Assembly (NCBI GenBank): GCA_016188575.1
Contig: JACPHN010000019.1
Span: forward strand, 113,996-177,995
Origin: Candidatus Schekmanbacteria bacterium
Lineage (GTDB): Bacteria; CSSED10-310; JACPHN01
Direction: 5' to 3'
Length of the DNA stretch: 64,000 nt
Every line of letters starts with the position of its first letter. The first letter of the stretch is position 1. This document shows positions 35,501 through 49,493 of this stretch, piece after piece. The notes below the pieces were generated by a model. The model made no database searches. It saw only the letters and a list, made by a program, of their open reading frames with translations, and had not been told where the DNA came from. The translations under genes and the position numbers were made by a program.

Positions 35501-35732
35501 GTACTATACCTCCGAAAGCGAACGCCGTTGCTGAAATCTATGCGAAAGCCGCCGCGAACGCAACAGGTACTGCGGCTGTGGGTAGAGGCGTTCCCCAGTC
35601 CGACATGATGGGTCGGGCAGGGGCACAGGCGTGGGCACCCGCTTTGAGCGCCCACGGTGCCCGGGCCCGCATCCGGGCACGCTCTGCTGGGCTTGGTGCT
35701 TCCCCCGGGCCAGTCCACCCACCCCTGCCCCG
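35501..35732. other. GC-rich region with imperfect inverted repeats left of the hairpin element
   Basis: Between about 35606 and 35732 lies sequence whose ends are roughly complementary (GGGTCGGGCAGGGG near 35608 against CCCCTGCCCCGGCCC at 35724-35738), with smaller hairpins inside (GTGGGC...GCCCAC; GCCCGGGCCCGCATCCGGGC). It abuts the 160-bp repeat and may be part of the same kind of structured element. The 35501-35600 part should hold the promoter for the gene at 34421-35500. No gene is supported. Confidence 0.4.
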
Positions 35733-35892
35733 GCCCAACGGGGCGCCGGGTCAGCGGCAGCGCCCGGAGGTAGGTTACTACCGCAGGGCGCTGTCCGCTG
35801 CACCCGGTTGTTCTGCCGCGCGAATCAGCGAGGTGGAACAACCGGGCTTTGCCCGGCGCCGCGTTCTTCTGACGCGCAGCGTCGGAAGAACG
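35733..35892 (+). repeat. Left copy of a 160-bp multi-hairpin direct repeat
   Basis: This copy aligns without gaps to 45275-45434 and differs at about 12 of 160 positions. It folds into four successive hairpins. The first is a roughly 29-base stem closing on a short TTA-type loop at 35767. The second is an imperfect stem around a GAATCA loop, the third is CCGGGC-TTT-GCCCGG, and the fourth is a roughly 19-base stem around a central GCA. Several differences between the copies fall in stems. It ends about 60 bases downstream of the hsdR stop codon. Confidence 0.8.
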
Positions 35893-35951
35893 CCCAGCAT
35901 CAGCCGCGGCGCGCAGCGCCGTCAGCCGCATGCTGTTGTCATGCGCTCTTC

Positions 35952-39559
<3,608 letters not shown>

Positions 39560-39563
<4 letters not shown>

Positions 39564-42500
39564 CCCTCACCTTCGATGATTGACCAGACACGGTGATAGC
39601 TCTCGCCGCGGTCGCCAAGCGCAGTCCTCCACGTCATCACGTTGGACGCCCGAAGTTTGGCTCGCACCTCGTTCAGGGGTTCAGCCGCGCCCACCCCCAA
39701 CGATTTCGCCAACGGCGCGGCGGCGGTGCGCGGTACGCCCAGAAGTCGCAGAGCAACGGCCTCGTCCGAATTCACGCCGTAGTAGACGCGCGCGGGCAGA
39801 TTGCGAAGAACGCGCTGGTCCTCAGCGGACATCGCATCGAAGGAATCGCCGAGTGTGACCGACTGCAGGGCGGACAAGCCCCATGAGGCTGTTTGCGTGA
39901 GCCGACCGAACACGCTTCTGCAGCAGCGGGTCATCGCTGCAACCGGATCCTCGTCGTCCGCGCTCTCCTCGTCTTCACCCGGCTTCGTCGAGAAATACTC
40001 CGTCGCCATTTCAGTGAGCGGGCGTCCCTGCACCCAGTCGCAGATGATCCGCGCCAGCATGTCGCCGTCGGGTTGCGCGCCGCCCGTAACCTCCCCGAGC
40101 GGCTCTCGCAGCTCGGGCACCTGGAGCAAGACGCCCATCATGCACTGGAGGTCGTCGCGGCGAGTGCCGAACAGCTCGGGTGACCACGCCTCGCTTGTCA
40201 GGCCTACCTTGCGCACGCGGGCCAGCGTGTTGCTGACGGATTCCCATGAGAAGCCGGTGGCGTCGACGAGCTTCAGTGGCTTGCCCTTGATGCGCTCGGC
40301 GTAGTTATAGACGCCCTGTACCAGGCTATCGGCCCAACTCTTATGGCTCTTCCGCAGCGCCTGAAAGCCAAGCGTTCCGCGCAGGACCTGCTCGACCTCT
40401 GCCGCGAATCGCTCGTGGCTGCCTATCTGCCGATAGGTATGCGCCAGGTACTGCAAGAACGACGACCAGCCCGGCTGCCAAGAGAGCGTCTCCAGATGGA
40501 GCAGCTTTCCTAGAGCATCGGCGCGCTGAACCATCTCGATCAGCGTGGAGTTGAGAGCGCCGACAGACCGGCCGATGAGCTCCTTCAGCTTCTCCGCCCT
40601 GGCGTCGTTGTGACCGGCGAGCGCAACGATGCCGAGGTCGCCTTGATCCACGCGACCGGCACGCCCTGCGATGTTCCAGAAATCCTCGGGCGGCATGTCT
40701 TGCCCATACGGATACTGGTGGCTCGCGAAGACGACGCCGGAGACCGCAAAGTTAACGCCCTGAGCGATGGTTGTCGTCGCTACGAGCACGCGCAGTGTCG
40801 ATTGCTCCGTCAGCCACTCGACAAGCGTTTTGGTGTCTTCGGAGAGCCCGGAATGGTGAACGCCAATTCCGTAATCGAGCAGCGATGCTAGTGGGAAGTC
40901 TTGCCCCATCTCATCGACAAGGAATCGCTGAATGTGGGTGAGGTCAGCGCTGCTGACGTCGACGCGGTTTCCATCAACCTTGAGCGCCGCGGCAACTCCC
41001 CAACTGTTCCTGGGCTTGTCGACGAGCACGATCACCGTTCCCCGTCGCTGGAGGATCTGCGCGGTCGCCGCTGCTAGCTTTCCCGGTGAGGTTGAAACGT
41101 CAGACCACGACAGCCCCAGTGGACGCCGCTCCCCAACGTCCAACGCCTCTGGCACCTCGATGGTGCTCCGCGTAGTGTGCTGGGTGACAAGCCGCACGCC
41201 GAAGTCTCCGCGCTTCGAGCCCTTCCGCGGCCGAGCAATAGCGATGACGCGATCGTTGGGGCTCCAGTCAACACCGAGCTCGATATTCTTGTTGCTGTCG
41301 GGGGACAGCCACCGCGCGATCTCAGCGGCGTTCTGAATGAATGGCGTGAGCAGCAGGAACTGCGCGTGCCGACATTCCCGGTTGATCGTGGCAAGCAGGA
41401 GCTCCCACTTAAGGCCGCGCGCTTGGCCGAGCCCGTGTGCCTCGTCTACGACCACAAGCGTCAACGGTCGACCGATCTTTTCCTCCCATCCACCACGAAG
41501 CATGAGGTCGAGCTTCTCTGGCGTCGTAACGAGGATGCGAAATTGCCGTCCAGCATCTGTGTCGGTCAACATGCCGGCTTCGAGCCCGTCAATCTCTAGC
41601 GCAGGGCTCACCTTCTCAACAATACTGCCGAGGGCGGCCAAATCCCGTCGAAGACGAAGCGTGAGCTGGTTAACGAGTGCACGGGTCGGCGCGAGGTACG
41701 CGACCCAACCGCGCTCCAGGTCGAACTGGTTGAGCGCTTGGAGAATGCGGAGCTCCGCGATGAACGTCTTTCCGCTCGACGTCGGAAGGCTCACGACGAC
41801 GGAGCGATGACCCGAGCCGAGCAGGCCCTGCTCGCGCAAAGTGCGACGCTGCGGGGGGAGCATTTCGAAGATCGGCTGATTCCGATCGCGCGAAGTCAAC
41901 GATTCCACGAATCTCGTTACGCGGCTATTCACCGCCCGGGTCACAGTCCAAATGCTGTTATCGACGAGGGCACGAGCGGTTCGAGCGAGCAGACGAGCCA
42001 GAGATTCGCGCTCCATGAGTTGGCCACGCCCGGCAGCGCCGATGGCGCGGTCAAACTGCGCCTCATGCTGTTCCCGCACGTCGTAGTGGCCGTCCACCGA
42101 TCCCTGAGTGAGATAAATGCCGAGGATCTCGGCAGCCCTCGCGAGGTGATAGTCGGTAATGAGCTCCCACGCGGGTCGCGCGTCCCTTCGCTCTTCAGCC
42201 TGGGCGAGGTATTCTGGTTCGTGCTTGCGCTGGTCGGTACGTAGCGCGGCCACACGCTGCTGCACCAGGTCCAGATCCCCCCAACCCTGCTTGCGGAAGA
42301 GGCGCAGCCAGATGTCGAGGATGCAGGACCAGACGCGGATACCCCAGTCTTCTGAGTCCAGCGGGAGTTGAGGCAGATCCACTTCGCAGAGAAGACGACG
42401 AACATCGGCCCCACGGTCACCCAGTACTCCGAGGGCACCGAGGCGCACGAGCCATTCCGCCGCCTCGATGGGTGCCTCGGGACACGTCAGCGAGCGTGCA

Positions 42501-42733
42501 ACTTGGAATGCCTCCGTGGCAGCGGCTTGGAGGACTTCGGGGTTGTCTCCCTCAAGCAGCCCGAAGACGCGCAGCTCAAGGCCATTCGCTACGAAGCGAA
42601 GCTCGTCGTCCGGAAACTCGCCAGCACCGTCAACTCCGAGCGCGTTGCGAAGGCGCCGCCGGCCAGCCTCTTCTACGGCCTTGCGGACCTTCTCGCCTCC
42701 GAGGGCCTGAATGATCCAGGAGTCGGCAGTCAT
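39560..42733 (-). CDS. Ski2-like superfamily 2 helicase, Hachiman HamB-like
   Basis: This 1057-residue protein has its ATG at 42733 right after a strong GGAGGAGGT; the open frame upstream belongs to other genes. The helicase core begins at about residue 290: motif [10 protein letters not shown] (315-323), [11 protein letters not shown], motif II VVVDEAH (427-433), LLTPFIQN, then the second RecA domain with [23 protein letters not shown] and [15 protein letters not shown]. These motifs are those of Ski2-like helicases. The first 280 residues and the last 300 are helical and specific to this protein. The gene overlaps the preceding nuclease gene by ATGA. A nuclease followed by such a helicase is the Hachiman (HamA/HamB) arrangement; AbpA/AbpB-like systems are an alternative. 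Confidence 0.85.
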
Positions 42734-43527
42734 GATACCTCCTCCTTCAAGAGCTTCGGCCAATCCGCGATGGGGACCGGCAGATACCAGGCGATGAGCT
42801 CGATGCGCGTCGGCTTGCCGAGCTTCTTCGACAGCGTCTGCCCGCGGCTCTTCAGATCGAGCGCGCTTGGCGTCGTGTCGCGTATCAGGATGCCGACGAG
42901 CAGCAGCTCCTTCCCCTCCGAGCTGAGGTAGCGACCCACCGCTTTCTCGTACAGATCGCGGTACGGCTGCGATTGGCATCGTGAGTGGAGCCACTTCAGC
43001 AGAGCGTGTTGAATGTCGCGGCGCGTCGCGCTCTGCTCGAGCTGCCATGCCATCCCACTCCCGCCGTTCATCACGTTGGGGGGTGTGGTCGCGTCGGACG
43101 AAGTCTTCACCTCGCCGAACAGGAGGAGCACGGAATTGTCCTCCCGGTAGAAGCCGACCAGATCGGTACCCGGAAGACTCGCCCTCGGCGTGCGCCGATC
43201 CCGGACCGTGCTCCAGGGCCAGTGGACCTCGCGACCCGAGTCGTGCTGAAGCGCGCATTCCGCGAGCGCTTCACCTACCTCCCACCCTGCCGGGTCAGGC
43301 ACTGCCTTCAGCAGGCACTCCATAAACTCCGTCGCCATTCCGGTCGTCGCGAGCCCGCGGAGGTCGGACTCGAACGATGAGGCAACATCGGCAATCCGCG
43401 GGCGCACTATCTCGTGCATGAAGCGCTTGAACTGCTTCGTGTCGGCAACGTTCCGTCCTTCCCAGCTCACCGACGTGGCGCCCCCTGAGTAGCAGATCGC
43501 GGAGCCAAGCATCGCGGTGCCCGTCAT
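42730..43527 (-). CDS. PD-(D/E)xK nuclease, HamA (DUF1837)-like
   Basis: This 265-residue protein starts at the ATG at 43527, overlapping the hsdS stop by ATGA and preceded by a GAGGG. The core nuclease motif is visible: Glu86 in VGEALAE, Asp122 in LPGTDLVGF, then Glu139 and Lys141 in LLLFGEVKTS. This E-D-ExK layout and the GE..L ... G.D ... GExK pattern fit HamA/DUF1837, in which these residues form the DNase site. The C-terminal half is helical (RDIQHALLKWLHSR, then LLLVGILIRDT). Coupling to the helicase gene suggests the two form a complex in which the helicase senses DNA damage or phage DNA and releases the nuclease. Family membership is judged from pattern and context, not from an alignment. 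Confidence 0.65.
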   Translation of the reverse strand: MTGTAMLGSAICYSGGATSVSWEGRNVADTKQFKRFMHEIVRPRIADVASSFESDLRGLATTGMATEFMECLLKAVPDPAGWEVGEALAECALQHDSGREVHWPWSTVRDRRTPRASLPGTDLVGFYREDNSVLLLFGEVKTSSDATTPPNVMNGGSGMAWQLEQSATRRDIQHALLKWLHSRCQSQPYRDLYEKAVGRYLSSEGKELLLVGILIRDTTPSALDLKSRGQTLSKKLGKPTRIELIAWYLPVPIADWPKLLKEEVS

Positions 43528-44853
43528 GCCATGCCCTCGGAGATGAACCTCTCCGCATCGTTCACTCGCAGCTCGCCGGAGATGAGCTTGGGCAGCAACG
43601 CGTCGCGCAGGGCGGCGAGGGTGCGAGATTCGCGCCGACACGCGAGCGATCGCACTAGCAGGCCGTCGGCCGAGCGATCGAACGCCGCGACGATGGACGA
43701 AGTGGGAACGACTACCGCAAGGTTGAGAATCGACTCGACTTGAGCGCGCTGATGGCTCTTCGAGGTTCCCGTTACCAGGCCCTCGATCTGCTGTCGAAAC
43801 AACGGCGAGCGCGCGAGGCAATAGACAAAGCTTCGCGTGAACGGAGACCGCGCGCGGAGCACCAGAAATTCCGTCGAGCAAACCGCTCGTTCGGACGGGC
43901 GTACGTCAACAAGCCACACCCGCTCGATCTCTGGGTTGAGCTTCGAGAGAAGGACTACCCCTGTCGGTACGCGCGACTTCTGGCTCTTGATGCTTTCGCC
44001 GTACTCGGCCTTCGGGCTTTGGCCTTCGTCGAAGGCCGGCAGGCTGAAGTGGTGGAAGAGCGCTTCCGGCGACGAGAGCGGGTTCTCCTGGTCGCGAAGC
44101 TGCTCGACCACGTCGCCGAATCGGCCAACGCACCACTCCTTCGGAATCTCCCCCAGCGCCGAGTCCTCGAAGGAATCCGGGAAGAGGTCGGCGAGGGGCT
44201 TGGGGAGGCCGGGGTCGCGGCCTTCGGCCTTGGCGCGGACGGGGTCGAAGTCCACGAACCACGACCTGAAGAGCGCCCGCGCCATCGCCTCCAGCGTCTC
44301 GTTGACCCGGCGGTTCAGATCGATCTTGTCGTCCAGCGTGCCGAGGATGTGGGCGATGGCGCGTTGCTCGCCTTTGGGTGGAAGCTCGAAGCGGAATGCT
44401 CCGATCCGAGACGGCGCCGTATGCAGAATCTTGGTGCCACTAGCAGAGGTCACCAATTCACGGTTGAAGTCCTGCCAGAGAAAGAGCCAATAGAGAAACC
44501 CGGAGTCAACGTCCGCACCGTCTCGTATAAGGACCTTGCCGAGTCGTTGGTTGTGCAGGTACACGCGGCCGTCGTCTGGCACTCTTGCAGGTATGCCGAG
44601 AATCTCGCCTCCGGCCGTTTGGCAGGTCATGATCAACAGAATGTCACTTGGCGCCAGCTCGTACTCTTTCGGGTAGCCGTCCCGATACTCCTTGACCGAA
44701 GTCTCAGCCAACCGGAAGCCGCCCGTATACCGGAAGTTGCCAACGCTGAGAACGATTGGCCGACCCCTCAAATCCTCATGGAAGTGTTCACTCTTGAACG
44801 GCCAGCCGTGCTTGATCTCTACAAGGTCGCCAAGCCTCGATGGCCTCCATTCA

Positions 44854-44870
<17 letters not shown>
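43524..44870 (-). CDS. hsdS: Type I restriction specificity subunit
   Basis: This 448-residue protein contains two target recognition domains. Each begins with a typical WxxxxLGDLVEI or [12 protein letters not shown] segment and ends in a conserved helical spacer: [20 protein letters not shown] after the first, and [18 protein letters not shown] after the second. The long [17 protein letters not shown] insert between the domains is common in this HsdS group. It would set the bipartite DNA sequence recognised. Its start overlaps the end of the hsdM remnant by 17 bases; a second in-frame Met follows two codons on. The 3' end overlaps the nuclease gene by ATGA. The protein looks intact. Confidence 0.92.
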
Positions 44871-45231
<361 letters not shown>

Positions 45232-45274
45232 TGGCTACCTCAATCAATAGTTGCGGGCTTCGATGGTGCGGTGC

Positions 45275-45434
45275 GTCTAACGGGGCGCCGGGTCAGCGGC
45301 AGCGCCCGGAGGTAGCTTACTACCGCAGGGCGCTGTCCGCTGCACCCGGCTGTTCCGCCGCGCGAATCAGCGCGGCGGAACAACCGGGCTTTGCCCGGCG
45401 CGACGTTCTTCCGACGCGTAGCGTCGGAGGAACG
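45275..45434 (+). repeat. Right copy of the 160-bp multi-hairpin direct repeat
   Basis: This lies 41 bases upstream of the hsdM start codon and has the same orientation as the copy at 35733. Stems here are near perfect: a roughly 29-base stem with CTTA at its centre (45309-45312), a 13-base stem TGTTCCGCCGCGC around GAATCA, CCGGGC-TTT-GCCCGG, and a roughly 19-base stem around GTA. Beyond 45434 the two copies diverge, but both continue with further inverted repeats; here AACCTG...CAGGTT up to about 45475. The position between promoter region and first gene means the island promoter lies within or beyond it. Confidence 0.8.
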
Positions 45435-45567
45435 TCGCGCGTAACCTGCGAGCGAAGCGAGTCAGGTGTCAGGTTCACGCGCTTGTTCGCTGGCGCTCCG
45501 AGCATGCACGCACTCCTCCTCCGTCCGTTCGACCGGTCTCCAATCCCTCCGATGTAGTAGCTCGGTA

Positions 45568-45750
45568 TCAACATGCGAAAAACAGCAGGCGTGTCAGTCC
45601 TTTGACGTGGTCGTCGCGTTGAATCTGAAGCGGCGCAAGCCCAAGCGGTTTGCCTTTCAGACGACCCCTGCCCCGCTCGATGGTGATGGCGCCCCGATAG
45701 CTGTCGTAAGCCTTCCGAGGCGGGAGCTCGTTCCTCCCGGCGTTGGTCAC
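45568..45750 (-). mobile_element. Transposase 3' remnant (IS1634/IS4-superfamily-like)
   Basis: A 60-codon frame reads YDSYRGAITIERGRGRLKGK, then PLGLAPLQIQRDDHVKGLTR and LL. This is the C-terminal signature of IS1634-type DDE transposases (Y-rG-w-iERgF-RLKGrPL-L-PlylqrDDHV-GL-RLL), including the late catalytic Glu in the ERG motif. The rest of the transposase and any terminal inverted repeats are missing. It lies between the right hairpin repeat and a truncated kinase gene, so an insertion sequence once sat at this junction. Confidence 0.55.
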
Positions 45751-46304
45751 GTACTGGTGCCATCAGAGCATCGCGCGAGCGACGCAAATGACACCTGGCC
45801 GCCAACGATGTACTCGCCCTCGATCTTGTGCCCATCCTCGCGAAACTGGTCGATGACGCCGACGACGTTGGGTGAATCAAGGGCGGCAAGGGTCGTGGCC
45901 TCCTTGCGAAAGCGGTCCAGGATGCGCGGGCTGGCCGCAAAAGATGGGTGCGGCCGTTTCCGAGCTACCATTCGGTTGAGTCGCATGTCGCTGCAGCTAT
46001 ACACCGACGCGAATCCACCACTGCCCAAACGAGCCTCCACGCGAAATCGGCTGCCGACAACCGTACCGAACACCAAGGAGCCAGAAGGCTTTGCGTCTTC
46101 CACCGTTGCCTCACCACCGGACGCCTGGTCCTCTGGCCGCCTCGCCGGCTGAGATAAGGCCTGCTCCACTGATGGTTTGGGTCGTACACTTCCGGGCACC
46201 TCAGCGTCTGCCGCGCGGGTTCCCCGGGTTTCATCGGCCGGAGCTCGTTCGGTACCTTCCAGCGCCAACGGTTCGCCGCAATTCGGGCATGATCGATGCG
46301 CCAA
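45747..46304 (-). pseudogene. Ser/Thr kinase N-terminal fragment with zinc ribbon
   Basis: The frame gives 185 residues. It opens with a zinc-ribbon-like CPNCGEPLAL (only one CxxC pair is visible), followed by a disordered Ala/Pro/Glu linker. A kinase N-lobe then begins near residue 77: VVGSRFRVEARLGSGGFASV with the glycine loop, a Lys in MVARKRP, FRKEATTLAALDSPNVVGVI for helix C and the following strand. The sequence then degenerates (EGEYIVGGQVSFASLARC) and stops before any HRD catalytic loop. It therefore lacks the whole C-lobe. The break coincides with the transposase remnant. The start is a TTG with AAGGTGA about 12 bases upstream. Expression of a dead N-lobe is possible, but a gene broken by insertion is the likelier reading. 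Confidence 0.65.
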
Positions 46305-46732
46305 TCATCGCTCAGGGCTCACCTTGAACCGCTTGCCGCACCGCAAGGATTGAACAACTACTTTCTCCATGACCGCCGAGACCGTTGGTTGTTACGTCTG
46401 AGACATCGGTGAAGATATCACACCAGAAACGTACGATTGTCATCCCAACGGACGGAACCAAGCTGCCATCCCTTGGCTGCAGGGCTACGGGCAGTGGCTC
46501 CGCGCGCCTGGCCGGGTCCAAGCCGCGTCGTCGTCGCGCCCGCCGCGGCCCCGGAGCCGACCCGGACGCCTCGCGGCCAGCAGGTGGGAAGCGGCTTTGT
46601 TGTCGTTGTCCCGCGCGCTATGCTCAGGGCTGGACGAAGAGGCGGGGGTCGACCGGCCGTGCGGCGCATGCCGGCGGAGCCAGGCGCGCCAGCCCCCGCC
46701 GAGCTGGTATCCGCTATCGAGGGGAGGTTCGC
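46305..46732. other. Intergenic, divergent promoter region
   Basis: This separates the truncated kinase gene from the polysaccharide-enzyme gene, which are divergent. The part at about 46340-46450 is AT-richer (TTGAACAACTAC, GAAGATATCAC) and may hold promoters for either side. Open frames crossing 46418-46730 carry no recognisable motif. No gene is supported. Confidence 0.35.
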
Positions 46733-49417
46733 GTGACTCGGAGACTCAGATCTGGGGTAGCTGCGCTCGTCGCCATCATCAGTGCCGCGGTCGCGTGCAG
46801 GACCGCTCTTGCCGCGGGTCCGGAAGAGGGCGACATTTTGATCCGCGTCAGCGAGGCCGCCGGCGTGGCCCGGGTGGGCGAGGCCGTGACGCTGGGGATT
46901 CCGCTGCCGAGAGGAGCCGTAACCGACGCCTCGAGGCTGCGCATCTACGACCCATCGGTGAACCCGATCGCCACCGATTGCGGGGTTCTGGCTCGCTGGG
47001 GAGGGCCGTCAAGCAATTCGGCGCTGCCAATCGGTGCGGCGCTCTGTGACTTTCGAGCCGATGTGGCCGCGTCGTCGACCGCTACGTACCGTTTGCGCAT
47101 CGAGGCCGCCGCCTCGGCGCCGCCCGACGGTGTCACCGTCACCGCGGGCAACGGCCAGCTCACGGTAGATACCGGCGCCGCGGTTTTCGTGATCCCGACC
47201 GACTCTCTGCAACTGCTGGCGCAGGTCACACCTGCGGGGGCCACCCCGCTGCTTGGGGCGCCGGCCGAGCTGCGACTGGATGGCGCGGCCGTGTCCGCGG
47301 AAAACGTCTCGGCTCGGGTGATCAAGGACCGCGGCCTGCGAGCAGCCGTCGAGATCAAGGGCGGGATCGCCGGCACGCCGCTGGACGTGACAGCCGTCCT
47401 GACCTTTCACGCCCAGAGCGCCACCGTCGTCGCCGATATTCGCGTGGAAAACAACGAGGTCGCGGCTATCCAGGAAGACAACCAGCCGCACGTCAACGAC
47501 GTCTGCAACGGCAACAACGACCCGTACTATCAGGCTCCTTTCACCTTCACCGACCTGAGCTGGTCGCTCCCGTTACCTCTCGAAGCGACCCACTCCTATC
47601 GCACCGAGGGGCCGAGCGGGCCGCTGGCCGCGGCCTTCGCCACCAGTATTTCGGTCTTCCAGGGAGCGAGCGGCACGGCACTGTGGGACACGTTCGCCAA
47701 CAATCCGAGCTACGCGTGCCGCCTGCAACACGGCGCCACGGCACGCGCGTCGACGCTGACCGTCGACGGCGCCCCCACGCCGGGGCCCTTCCAGCATCCC
47801 GGTTGGCTGGTCGTCAGTGATTCCCGGCGGGCTGCAATGGTCCAGGTACAGGACTTTTGGCAGAACTTCCCGAAGACTCTGCGCTATACCGACACCGGAC
47901 AGATGGAGGTGGGGCTGTTCCCGAGCGAATTCGCGGCGGGCCACGTGCTGCGGGCGGGCGAATACAAGACCCATCGGACGGGGCTCACCTTCGGCGCCTC
48001 ACTGGCAGAGAACGACCTCGTGGCGGTGCGCAGTCCGCTCGCGGCTCGCAACGACGCCACCTGGTATGCGAGCTCGGCCTTCTTCGGGCCGATCGGGCCG
48101 CAGCTCACCGGCCGCCTGTCCGTGCTCGAGGAGTATCTCTCCTACTTTCTTGACACCAGCCCCAATGAGCCAGCGGAAGACGTGTCCGACAACCTTTTCC
48201 ACGCCCTCGAGCGGTTCGACGAGTACGGGTACGTCGACTACGGCGACATCCCCACCGACTTCGAGATCGGGGCGTCACCATACAATGTCAAGTACGACTT
48301 CTCCCGCGGCCTGCTCTACCAGTTCCTCATTGACGGCGATCCCCGCTGGTGGCAGCTCGCGCGGGCGGCCGTCCGGCACTTCGGCGACATCGACATCCAG
48401 CACAGCCCGCTGCGCGCCCGCGATGACGCGCGGCGCACCTGGCCGCTCGGCGGCACCTACGGGCACGGCTACCACGATGAGGACGCGCGCTTCAACCCGC
48501 ATCGCAACTACATGAACCCGACCCACGGCTACGCCTTCGGCACACACGCCGCGTTTCTCTACTACCTGCTGACGGGCGACGAGCTCGTGCTCGACAGCGC
48601 GCTCGAGGTCGCGGCGAGCTACCACTGGCGGCTGCGCAACACGGCCGATCAGCCGCCGCTGACCACGTGCACCGCGGAGTGCAACGGCTGGGCCGACTGG
48701 ACCACCTCGCGCGGAACAGCGGACCCGATTCTCGCGTTTCTGTGGGCCTACCGGGTCACGGGCGACGGCGAGTGGCTCCAGATCATCGCCGACGGCCTGA
48801 CGTTCCAGAACGGATACGAGAGCCAGGAGCAGTCGGCGGACTTCTGGTCCGACCGCCTCAACATCAACTCGACCAACTTCCGCTCGGTCGGCGAGTACCT
48901 CCTGTATCGCCGCGAGCTCGGCGAGGACGACGCCAACGGGCGTGCCATCATGCAGCGGTGGATGAGCTACCTGACGACGCCGGCAGTGTACACGGTCAAT
49001 GGCAACGGGCTGTCGGAGCTCAACTACACGTACGAAGGGACGCCGCAGGTGATGCACGACAACTGGCTCTTGTCGGTGGCCGACGGCATGGCCGCGTACG
49101 CGCTGCTGACCGACTCGAACAGCTTCTTGCAGACCTACGCCGAGCCGCTGGCCTATACGGGATCCGTCGACCCCTGGTTCGAGGGCGACAGCCACCACTA
49201 TCACGGGTCTCATGTCGCGGTGAACGCCGCGGGGTACGGCAACACGTTCCGCTACGCGCAGTGGCGGTTTGGGGGAGAAACCACCGTGCCGGGCGGATCG
49301 CCGGCTGCCGTCGCGACGCTCGGGCTAGTCCTGGCGATGGCGTCGGGAGGAGCTGCCAGGCAATGCCGGAAACGGGCGGGCGGAAACCGGAGTCGTGCGG
49401 GGGAGACACATTCGTAG
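46733..49417 (+). CDS. Secreted PcRGLX/YetA-like polysaccharide-active protein
   Basis: This 894-residue protein starts at a GTG with GGGGAGG 5 bases upstream. A signal peptide ends near TALAAG. The N-terminal 200 residues (GEAVTLGIPLPRGAVTDASR, LRIYDPS, ITV-like strands) resemble the RIFT-barrel start of the PcRGLX/YetA rhamnogalacturonan exolyase-like family. Residues about 350-840 form an alpha/alpha-barrel-like region with many aromatic and His residues (YVDYGDIPTDFE, GHGYHDEDARFNPHRNYMNP, YTYEGTPQVMHDNW), typical of polysaccharide lyases or hydrolases. The C-terminus is a hydrophobic tail (GGSPAAVATLGLVLAMASGG) with a basic cluster, like other surface proteins here. The exact substrate cannot be read from the sequence. 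Confidence 0.65.
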   Translation: MTRRLRSGVAALVAIISAAVACRTALAAGPEEGDILIRVSEAAGVARVGEAVTLGIPLPRGAVTDASRLRIYDPSVNPIATDCGVLARWGGPSSNSALPIGAALCDFRADVAASSTATYRLRIEAAASAPPDGVTVTAGNGQLTVDTGAAVFVIPTDSLQLLAQVTPAGATPLLGAPAELRLDGAAVSAENVSARVIKDRGLRAAVEIKGGIAGTPLDVTAVLTFHAQSATVVADIRVENNEVAAIQEDNQPHVNDVCNGNNDPYYQAPFTFTDLSWSLPLPLEATHSYRTEGPSGPLAAAFATSISVFQGASGTALWDTFANNPSYACRLQHGATARASTLTVDGAPTPGPFQHPGWLVVSDSRRAAMVQVQDFWQNFPKTLRYTDTGQMEVGLFPSEFAAGHVLRAGEYKTHRTGLTFGASLAENDLVAVRSPLAARNDATWYASSAFFGPIGPQLTGRLSVLEEYLSYFLDTSPNEPAEDVSDNLFHALERFDEYGYVDYGDIPTDFEIGASPYNVKYDFSRGLLYQFLIDGDPRWWQLARAAVRHFGDIDIQHSPLRARDDARRTWPLGGTYGHGYHDEDARFNPHRNYMNPTHGYAFGTHAAFLYYLLTGDELVLDSALEVAASYHWRLRNTADQPPLTTCTAECNGWADWTTSRGTADPILAFLWAYRVTGDGEWLQIIADGLTFQNGYESQEQSADFWSDRLNINSTNFRSVGEYLLYRRELGEDDANGRAIMQRWMSYLTTPAVYTVNGNGLSELNYTYEGTPQVMHDNWLLSVADGMAAYALLTDSNSFLQTYAEPLAYTGSVDPWFEGDSHHYHGSHVAVNAAGYGNTFRYAQWRFGGETTVPGGSPAAVATLGLVLAMASGGAARQCRKRAGGNRSRAGETHS

Positions 49418-49493
49418 CGCCGGCGGCGGAATCCGGGAGTTGGGCTCAGGCCCAGCGTCGTCGAAAAAAGCATCTCGGAACGGGACATTGAGC

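Noticed and set aside
35733-35892. Calling the hairpin repeats integron attC sites
   Set aside because: The left edges fit RYYYAAC, but no complementary GTTRRRY end was found, the elements have several hairpins rather than one imperfect palindrome, and no integrase is in the window. Kept only as a hypothesis.
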